NCBI GenBank assembly: GCA_023413645.1
Contig: JAEZPN010000027.1
Location: 1 to 7,469 of the forward strand
DNA: 7,469 bases
Direction: 5' to 3'
Source of the DNA: Bacteroidota bacterium
GTDB taxonomy: Bacteria; Bacteroidota; Bacteroidia; Bacteroidales; Rikenellaceae
In this document: positions 1 through 5,060 of the stretch, one piece after another
Layout of the letters: the number at the start of each line of letters is the position of its first letter
Position numbering within the stretch: the stretch's first letter is position 1
Program-made: the position numbers and the translations under genes
The notes under the pieces: model-generated
What the model saw: the letters and a program-made list of their open reading frames with translations, nothing else
Database searches by the model: none
What the model was told of the DNA's origin: nothing

Positions 1-184
1 GTTCGGTAACGTGGTGCTTATGCTGCGAGAAGACCAATTCGTGAGGAATAGCATTTTCGCGCAGGAGCTTGGTTATGTGCGGCAAATCGTCAAGCCCGCG
101 ACCAAAACCAGCCACGGGATTGACAATCACATACCAAATTTTATCTATCGGAGCCTGTTGCACAATACTACTTTTTAGGGGCAT
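1..184 (-). CDS. Diacylglycerol kinase family lipid kinase, N-terminal fragment (cut by window edge)
   Basis: Only the first 61 codons are visible; the gene continues beyond base 1. The reading is MPLKSSIVQQ, then a hydrophobic strand and the motif NPVAGFGRG at residues 22-30. That motif is the glycine-rich nucleotide-binding loop near the start of the diacylglycerol kinase catalytic domain (DagK/YegS/sphingosine kinase type), whose members phosphorylate lipid hydroxyl groups using ATP. The following segment, a helix and then HELVFSQHKHHVTE, fits the next beta-alpha unit of that fold. The chosen ATG (184-182) lies inside pepD and overlaps its end by 17 bases. A GTG at 163-161 just after the pepD stop is an alternative that shortens the protein by seven residues. 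It is the last visible gene of the minus-strand cluster and is probably co-transcribed with pepD. The actual lipid substrate cannot be told from this fragment. Confidence 0.82.
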   Translation of the reverse strand, partial: MPLKSSIVQQAPIDKIWYVIVNPVAGFGRGLDDLPHITKLLRENAIPHELVFSQHKHHVTE

Positions 185-1628
185 TCTTCAGCGTGTGAAG
201 CAAGAAGTCGTAGAACTTAGCTACCGATGCAATCTCCACCTTCTCGTCGGGAGAGTGAGGATAGCAGATAGTAGGACCAAACGAGATCATATCCAGGTCG
301 GGATAGTTCGAGCCGATGATACCGCACTCCAAACCTGCGTGGATAGCTGTAACAGATGGCTTAACACCGTAGAGCTTCTCGTATGACTCGAGCATAGTGT
401 GCAAGATTGGCGACTTCATGTTGGGGTTCCAACCGCTGTATGAGCCAGAGAGCTCAACATCTGCACCTGCCAACTCGAATACTGACGAAATAGCACCTGC
501 CAACTCGCCCTTCTCAGTATCCACTGATGAGCGCAACAAGCACTTAACCTCGATAGTTGAGCCGTTAGATACAACGATAGCCAAGTTAGAAGATGTCTGA
601 ACGAGGTTCTCCATAGCGATAGACATGCGCTGTACGCCGTTGGGGCAGCCGCATACCGCACGAATCAATGAGTGTGACTCGAGGTGTGGAATGATCATCT
701 TAGGACACTCAACCTCCTCTGCGAAGATCTCGATAGAGTCCTCGATACCCTCGAACTCCTTGATGATAACCTTCTCGTAAGTCTTAACGTTAGCTTCGAA
801 GATAGCCTTCTCAGCCTCGCGTACTACAACCACTGCCCATGCCTCGCGGGGAATAGCGTTACGCATGTTACCACCCTCTACTGAAGCGAGCTCCAAGCCG
901 TAAGACTCAGTCTCCTGGCGCAACAAGCGGAACAATACCTTGTTAGCGTTAGCGCGCTGTGTACCAATCTGGATACCAGAGTGACCACCCTTAAGGCCCT
1001 TAACAGTAACCTTGTATGCAGCGAACTTGCCCTCGAGAGGCTGCTCACGATACTTGAATGTAACGTTTACATCCATACCACCAGCGCAACCTACATACAA
1101 CTCACCCTCAGTCTCAGAGTCGAGGTTGAGAAGGATGTCGCCCTTGAGCAAACCGCTCTGAAGGCCGAAAGCACCATCCATGCCTGTCTCCTCAGTAGCT
1201 GTGAAGAGGCACTCCAATGGACCGTGTACAAGGTCAGCATCCTCCATCGCAGCCATAGCAGCAGCCAAACCGATGCCGTTGTCAGCACCAAGAGTAGTGC
1301 CGTTAGCTGTTACCCACTCACCATCGATATATGCCTCGATGGGGTCTGTCGAGAAGTTGAACTCCTTGTCGTTGTTCTTCTGTGGCACCATGTCGGTATG
1401 TGCCTGAAGGATGATACCCTTGCGGTCCTCCATGCCAGGAGTTGCGGGCTTATATACATAGACGTTCTGAGCCTCGTCAACCTTGTGCTCAAGGCCGAGC
1501 TCCTCTGCCCACTTCACGATGTATGCGCGGATAGCGTCCTCCTCGTGTGAGGGGTGGGGAATCTCACAAATTGCAGCAAAGTGCTTCCACACCAATGCTG
1601 GCTTCAAACCTTTCAAATTCTTGTCCAT
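168..1628 (-). CDS. pepD: PepD, aminoacyl-histidine (cytosol non-specific) dipeptidase, peptidase family M20
   Basis: A 486-residue cytoplasmic metallopeptidase, expected to hydrolyse Xaa-His and other dipeptides with two bound metal ions. All family active-site residues can be placed: H77 and catalytic D79 in QAHTDMV, bridging D116 in LGADNGIG, general base E146 and metal ligand E147 in TATEETG, D170 in NLDSE, and H458 in YPHSPDE. The spacing agrees, with a constant offset of three, with the metal and catalytic positions I recall for Vibrio PepD (80, 82, 119, 149, 150, 173, 461). The GLKGGHSG motif belongs to the lid/dimerisation domain inserted in the middle. The length is normal for the family and no residue is missing, so it should be active. 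The start is ATG, 34 bp after the phoH stop. The 3' end overlaps the lipid kinase start. No promoter of its own was recognised in the short gap, so it is probably read with phoH. Confidence 0.95.
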   Translation of the reverse strand: MDKNLKGLKPALVWKHFAAICEIPHPSHEEDAIRAYIVKWAEELGLEHKVDEAQNVYVYKPATPGMEDRKGIILQAHTDMVPQKNNDKEFNFSTDPIEAYIDGEWVTANGTTLGADNGIGLAAAMAAMEDADLVHGPLECLFTATEETGMDGAFGLQSGLLKGDILLNLDSETEGELYVGCAGGMDVNVTFKYREQPLEGKFAAYKVTVKGLKGGHSGIQIGTQRANANKVLFRLLRQETESYGLELASVEGGNMRNAIPREAWAVVVVREAEKAIFEANVKTYEKVIIKEFEGIEDSIEIFAEEVECPKMIIPHLESHSLIRAVCGCPNGVQRMSIAMENLVQTSSNLAIVVSNGSTIEVKCLLRSSVDTEKGELAGAISSVFELAGADVELSGSYSGWNPNMKSPILHTMLESYEKLYGVKPSVTAIHAGLECGIIGSNYPDLDMISFGPTICYPHSPDEKVEIASVAKFYDFLLHTLKNAPKK

Positions 1629-1662
1629 AATTACTTAATTTATTAGTTGTTAATTACTTTGT

Positions 1663-2655
1663 TTACTCCTTATTTGTGTGCTTGAGGCTATTCTCAAGCT
1701 CCTCGCGCTTGTCAAACGCATCGACGATGTACTTGACCAATCTGTGGCGCACGATGTCGCGCTTGTCGAACTCCACGATGCCTATGCCGTCGATGTTCTT
1801 GAGTGTCTCCATCGCTCGCGTAAGTCCGCTGTCTGAGCGGCGGGGTAGGTCAATCTGTGTTACGTCGCCTGTTACGATAAACTTGGCGTTGCGACCCATA
1901 CGCGTGAGGAACATCTTAATCTGCGAGAGCGTTGTGTTCTGTGCCTCGTCCAAAATTACAAAGGCATTATCCAGTGTGCGACCACGCATATATGCCAAAG
2001 GTGCAATCTGCACTGTGCCCTCCTCGATATACTTCTGCAACTTTGCAGGTGGTATCATGTCGTTGAGCGCATCGTACAGCGGCTGCAAATATGGGTCGAG
2101 CTTTTCCTTCATGTCGCCAGGTAGGAATCCAAGCTTCTCGCCCGCCTCCACTGCGGGGCGCGTGAGTATGATGCGTCGTACCTCCTTCTCCTTTAGTGCG
2201 CGTACAGCAAGGGCAATAGCCGTATATGTCTTACCTGAGCCTGCGGGACCTACGGCGAAGAGTAGGTCGTTGCGCTCGGCGAGCTTAACGAGCTTCTGCT
2301 GGTTAACGGTGCGGGCACGGATAATATTGCCATTGTTGCCATAGACGATAGCATCCTTATCCACTGCGGGTGGCTCTGCCGAGAGTTCCTCGAGGCTCGA
2401 TGAGAAGGCCTGTGATACCACCTCTGATGATATGTGACCATACTTGATGTAGTACTCCACCAAGGCATTCATTCTGCGCTCGAAGGCTGCCACATCGCTA
2501 CGTGCGCCAAGCGCCTTAATCTTGTCGCCACGTGCCACAATCTTAAGCTTAGGGCAAAGCTCGCGCATCTGCTCAAGGTAGGCATCCTGCGCACCATACA
2601 ACTCGCGGGCATCAACACCCTCGACCAATATCTCTTTGACTATCTCTTCACTCAT
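1663..2655 (-). CDS. phoH: PhoH family P-loop ATPase (PhoH/PhoL type)
   Basis: A 330-residue cytoplasmic ATPase related to superfamily 1 helicase cores. An N-terminal region of about 110 residues precedes the ATPase domain, as in the PhoL/YbeZ form. Walker A is GPAGSGKT at 136-143 and Walker B is FVILDEAQN at 232-240. LTRPAVEAGEKLGFLPGD (164-181), with its conserved arginine, and the sensor-like VTGDVTQIDLP (261-271) are typical PhoH signatures. Family members are linked to RNA metabolism and ribosome maturation, and in many bacteria sit beside ybeY; ybeY is not next to it here. The protein looks full length. It starts with ATG 20 bp after the stop of the outer-membrane protein gene and ends 34 bp before pepD, which suggests a shared transcript. 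The biochemical activity of this protein is inferred from the family only. Confidence 0.94.
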   Translation of the reverse strand: MSEEIVKEILVEGVDARELYGAQDAYLEQMRELCPKLKIVARGDKIKALGARSDVAAFERRMNALVEYYIKYGHISSEVVSQAFSSSLEELSAEPPAVDKDAIVYGNNGNIIRARTVNQQKLVKLAERNDLLFAVGPAGSGKTYTAIALAVRALKEKEVRRIILTRPAVEAGEKLGFLPGDMKEKLDPYLQPLYDALNDMIPPAKLQKYIEEGTVQIAPLAYMRGRTLDNAFVILDEAQNTTLSQIKMFLTRMGRNAKFIVTGDVTQIDLPRRSDSGLTRAMETLKNIDGIGIVEFDKRDIVRHRLVKYIVDAFDKREELENSLKHTNKE

Positions 2656-2675
2656 ATATCGTTATCATTCACTTC

Positions 2676-3329
2676 TTAAAATAGTAGGGTAAGTCCTGCG
2701 GTCACTCTGTAAGAGCGCGTGTTGAACTCTATGCCATCAAACTGGTTGATGCTGCTCTTAAGTGGGTATACATAGCGTGCCTCGAGTACCATGTGGCGAC
2801 CAAGACCTATGCCCAATCCTGCAGCCACGTTCCATGTGGGGCTCACAGGGCCAAAGAACATTGTCTCGCCATCTTGCGTATACTCAGCGCGGCTCATAAC
2901 GGTAAATAGTGGGCCGGCACTCAACCTGATGTGGTTGTTTGCCATGCGTAATGAGAGCAACACGGGAATATCCATGGTGCGCGTCCTTACCTTATGATCG
3001 ACCTTGGGTGTCGCCACATTTATCGAACCACCCTCGTAGAGAATCTCTGTCTCGATGGCAAAGTTACGACCAATACGCACTGCCATATCGAAATGACCTG
3101 CGATGCCCAAGCGTGGCTTTAGACTGACGATGTCTGTCGATACGCTGCTTATTCCCGTATATGTGGCACCAACGCCCACGCCCCACTCCATGCGTACCTT
3201 TGGACTATCCTCCTGGGAATAGAAGCCATACTCGTAGCTCTGCGCAGAGACCTTCGCACCACCCGCCAGAAGGGCGAATGCTGCAATTAGTATCACAATT
3301 ATACCTCTATGTCTACTCTTTACACTCAT
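2676..3329 (-). CDS. Small outer-membrane beta-barrel protein (PorT/OMP_b-brl-like)
   Basis: A 217-residue exported protein, counted from the ATG at 3329. Residues 1-29 form a signal peptide: positive SVKSRHR, a hydrophobic core around IIVILIAAFALLAGG, and a probable cleavage site VSA/Q after residue 29. The mature part is built of alternating hydrophobic/polar strands with frequent glycines and aromatics (for example GVGVGATYTG, AAGLGIGLGRHMVLEARYVYPL) and ends in VTAGLTLLF. A terminal Phe is the usual signal for the outer-membrane assembly machinery. This pattern fits the eight-stranded outer-membrane beta-barrel families common in Bacteroidota; no specific role can be assigned. An upstream in-frame TTG at 3341 would add four residues but lies inside the -7 promoter box, so ATG 3329 is preferred. 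It is the first gene of the minus-strand cluster with phoH, pepD and the lipid kinase. Confidence 0.85.
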   Translation of the reverse strand: MSVKSRHRGIIVILIAAFALLAGGAKVSAQSYEYGFYSQEDSPKVRMEWGVGVGATYTGISSVSTDIVSLKPRLGIAGHFDMAVRIGRNFAIETEILYEGGSINVATPKVDHKVRTRTMDIPVLLSLRMANNHIRLSAGPLFTVMSRAEYTQDGETMFFGPVSPTWNVAAGLGIGLGRHMVLEARYVYPLKSSINQFDGIEFNTRSYRVTAGLTLLF

Positions 3330-3338
3330 ATTAACCTT

Positions 3339-3370
3339 CAAAGTTACTTACTTTTGATAAAATAACCAAA
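3339..3370 (-). promoter_or_regulatory. Bacteroidota-type promoter for the outer-membrane protein/phoH/pepD cluster
   Basis: Read on the minus strand, TTTG (3370-3367) is followed by a 20-base spacer and TAACTTTG (3346-3339). This matches the known Bacteroidota sigma consensus TTTG-N19-21-TAnnTTTG exactly. Transcription would start about 4-8 bases past the box, near 3335-3331, only a few bases before the ATG at 3329. The resulting mRNA would be nearly leaderless. The promoter is inferred from consensus only. Confidence 0.65.
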
Positions 3371-3394
3371 ATATTGAGTAAATATTTTATAAAG

Positions 3395-3426
3395 TTTCCA
3401 AAATCCGAGGAATTGACTTATCTTTG
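3395..3426 (+). promoter_or_regulatory. Promoter for der
   Basis: TATCTTTG at 3419-3426 is a perfect match to the Bacteroidota -7 consensus TAnnTTTG. A weaker -33 candidate, TTTC at 3395-3398, lies 20 bases upstream. The predicted transcript start, near 3431-3434, gives der a leader of about 37-40 bases. It faces away from the promoter of the outer-membrane protein gene, with about 24 bases between the two -33 elements. Confidence 0.6.
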
Positions 3427-3470
3427 CGGCGTAATATGTAGATAAGAGAAATAATAAACGATATAAAACT

Positions 3471-4775
3471 ATGAGTCTTGTTGCAATCGTAGGTCGCCCA
3501 AATGTGGGTAAGTCTACACTTTTCAACCGCTTGGTAGGTCAGCGTCAGGCTATCGTCGATGAGACAGCCGGAACAACACGTGACCGTCACTATGGTAAGA
3601 CCGACTGGAACGGTAAGGAGTTTTCTGTAATCGACACTGGTGGTTACACTGTAAACTCTGAGGATATCTTCGAGGACGAGATTCGCCGTCAGGTGATGCT
3701 TGCAATCGAGGAGGCAGACCTTATCCTCTTCCTCGTTGAGGTGCGCACAGGTATTACCGACCTCGATATGATGATGGCCGATATCCTTCGTCGTTCGGGT
3801 AAGAAGGTTATGCTCGTATGTAACAAGGTCGATACCTACGACCTTATCTACTACTCACACGAGTTCCACTCATTGGGCCTCGGTGAGCCATTCTGCATTA
3901 GCTCAATGTCGGGTAGCGGTACTGGTGATATGATGGATGCTATCCTCGCTAACTTGCCCGAGGACACATCTGCAGAGTACGACGCATCACTCCCACGCAT
4001 CACCATCGTAGGTCGTCCTAACGTAGGTAAGTCGTCTATGACAAACGCACTTCTTGGCAAGGAGCGTAACATTGTGACCAACGTTGCAGGCACTACTCGC
4101 GACTCTATCCACACTCGCTACAACATGTACGGCATGGACTTCTACCTTGTCGATACCGCTGGTATGCGTAAGAAGGGTAAGGTAACTGAGGACCTCGAGT
4201 TCTACTCTGTGATGCGCTCAATTCGTGCTATCGAGAACTCGGATGTCTGCGTACTTATGCTCGACGCTGAGCAGGGTATCGAGTCTCAGGACCTCAATAT
4301 CCACAACCTCATCGTGCGTAACCGTAAGGGTTGCGTTGTCGTGGTTAACAAGTGGGACCTCGTGGAGAAGGATAGCAACACTATGAAGGTGTGGCGTGAG
4401 TTCTTGGAGAAGAAGCTCGCTCCATTTAGCGACATTCCAATCATCTTTACATCTGTAATCAACAAGCAGCGTATCCTCGATGTGCTCCAGGCTGCAATTC
4501 GTGTATATGAGTCGCGTAAGCGTCGTATCTCTACATCAGAGCTTAATGAGTTCTTCTTGCCACTTATCGAGAACTATCCTCCCGCTGCAACAAAGGGTAA
4601 ATACATCAAAATTAAGTATGTTACTCAGTTGCCTACGCCTACGCCACAGTTTGCATTCTTTGTGAACCTTCCACAGTACATCAAGGAGTCGTATCGTCGC
4701 TTCCTTGAGAACAAGCTTCGTGAGCAGTGGGATTTTTCGGGTGTGCCTATTCAGATTTACTTCCGCCAAAAGTAA
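3471..4775 (+). CDS. der: GTPase Der (EngA), ribosome-assembly factor
   Basis: A 434-residue cytoplasmic protein with two tandem GTPase domains and a C-terminal KH-like domain, the arrangement unique to Der/EngA, which acts in maturation of the 50S ribosomal subunit. First domain: P-loop GRPNVGKS at 8-15, DTGG at 55-58, NKVD at 118-121. Second domain: GRPNVGKS at 181-188, DTAG at 228-231, NKWD at 293-296. The KH-like part runs from about residue 350 to the end. ETAGTTRDRHYG (31-42) and VAGTTRDSIHT (205-215) are the switch I regions. The length is normal and every nucleotide-binding motif is intact. The ATG start puts the first P-loop eight residues in, as expected. Codon use favours ggt, cgt and ctc, consistent with good expression. 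It stands alone on the plus strand, with its own promoter and a terminator hairpin downstream. Confidence 0.97.
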   Translation: MSLVAIVGRPNVGKSTLFNRLVGQRQAIVDETAGTTRDRHYGKTDWNGKEFSVIDTGGYTVNSEDIFEDEIRRQVMLAIEEADLILFLVEVRTGITDLDMMMADILRRSGKKVMLVCNKVDTYDLIYYSHEFHSLGLGEPFCISSMSGSGTGDMMDAILANLPEDTSAEYDASLPRITIVGRPNVGKSSMTNALLGKERNIVTNVAGTTRDSIHTRYNMYGMDFYLVDTAGMRKKGKVTEDLEFYSVMRSIRAIENSDVCVLMLDAEQGIESQDLNIHNLIVRNRKGCVVVVNKWDLVEKDSNTMKVWREFLEKKLAPFSDIPIIFTSVINKQRILDVLQAAIRVYESRKRRISTSELNEFFLPLIENYPPAATKGKYIKIKYVTQLPTPTPQFAFFVNLPQYIKESYRRFLENKLREQWDFSGVPIQIYFRQK

Positions 4776-4787
4776 TTTCTTGTGATA

Positions 4788-4808
4788 GCGGCGCATCTGC
4801 GGCGCATC
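4788..4808 (+). repeat. Short tandem direct repeat, 10-bp unit GCGGCGCATC
   Basis: GCGGCGCATC occurs at 4788-4797 and again at 4799-4808, one base apart, immediately upstream of the first terminator hairpin. It appears to be part of the duplicated intergenic module described separately. No function is proposed. Confidence 0.7.
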
Positions 4809-4816
4809 AATCAAAC

Positions 4817-4862
4817 CCCCGAATGGGACGTACGCTTTAGTACTACCCATCCGGGGCTTTTT
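4817..4862 (+). terminator. Rho-independent terminator downstream of der
   Basis: The left arm CCCCGAATGGG (4817-4827) pairs with CCCATCCGGGG (4846-4856), with one A/C mismatch. Inside it a second GTAC/GTAC pairing (4830-4833 with 4839-4842) closes a six-base loop. The right arm is followed by C and five T residues (4858-4862). It lies about 40 bases after the der stop, so it most likely ends the der transcript. Confidence 0.8.
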
Positions 4863-4866
4863 CATG

Positions 4867-4888
4867 TCAGCACCACATCAGCACCACT
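4867..4888 (+). repeat. Short tandem direct repeat, 11-bp unit TCAGCACCACA/T
   Basis: TCAGCACCACA at 4867-4877 is followed directly by TCAGCACCACT at 4878-4888. It is located between the two terminator hairpins, in the tail of the first module copy. It may be a trace of slipped-strand duplication. Confidence 0.7.
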
Positions 4889-4929
4889 CTGACTCGAAAC
4901 CGACGGGACACATCTGCTGCGCTTCAATC

Positions 4930-4965
4930 AAAAGCCTGAATGGAATATCCATCAAGGCTTTTTTT
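4930..4965 (+). terminator. Second terminator-like hairpin upstream of the TPR gene
   Basis: AAAAGCCTGAATGGA (4930-4944) pairs with TCCATCAAGGCTTTT (4948-4962), leaving an ATA loop and two adjacent mismatches in the stem. A run of seven T residues (4959-4965) follows the GGC. The A run on the left and T run on the right could let it work in either direction, but no gene approaches it from the right. It probably acts as a back-up terminator that isolates the TPR gene from der. Confidence 0.72.
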
Positions 4966-5011
4966 ATGTCATCGCCACATCTTACAATTTTTACTAATTC
5001 TACGCAGAATA

Positions 5012-5044
5012 TTGTGAGTGTTCGCCAAATTTTTTATACCTTTA
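5012..5044 (+). promoter_or_regulatory. Probable promoter of the first TPR gene
   Basis: TACCTTTA at 5037-5044 matches the Bacteroidota -7 box TAnnTTTG except for the last base. A TTG at 5012-5014 lies 22 bases upstream as a possible -33 element. The transcript would start about 10 bases before the ATG at 5061. The match is weaker than for the promoters around 3339-3426. Confidence 0.45.
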
Positions 5045-5060
5045 CATAAAACTATTAACC

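Larger units (their letters stand above)
4794..4981 (+). repeat. Two diverged copies of an intergenic terminator module
   Basis: Copy A (4794-4879) and copy B (4911-4981) share the order CATCTGC, GCGC(A/T)TCAATCAAA, a GAATGG-containing hairpin, a GGCTTTTT run, ATGTCA and a final CCACATC. The shared flanks extend outside the hairpins, so this is a duplicated sequence block rather than two independent terminators. Copy A has a longer hairpin loop than copy B. No reading frame with protein character runs through it. Confidence 0.65.

Noticed and set aside
69..386. Plus-strand open frame of 105 codons at the left edge
   Set aside because: It spans the junction of the lipid kinase and pepD genes on the opposite strand, both supported by clear motifs.
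981..1550. Long plus-strand open frame of 189 codons opposite pepD
   Set aside because: It is antisense to a fully conserved M20 peptidase with all active-site residues, and its protein shows no domain character. Long antisense frames are expected opposite genes of this codon use.
1676..2344. Plus-strand open frame of 222 codons opposite phoH
   Set aside because: It is Ser/Arg-rich with no recognisable motif and lies wholly opposite the PhoH ATPase domain.
3329..3341. TTG at 3341 as start of the outer-membrane protein
   Set aside because: It sits within the best promoter box of the region, and the ATG four codons later gives a normal signal peptide.
4864..5049. Open frame of 61 codons between der and the TPR gene
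   Set aside because: It starts at the end of one terminator, runs through the other and reaches the promoter region of the TPR gene; its composition does not look like a protein.
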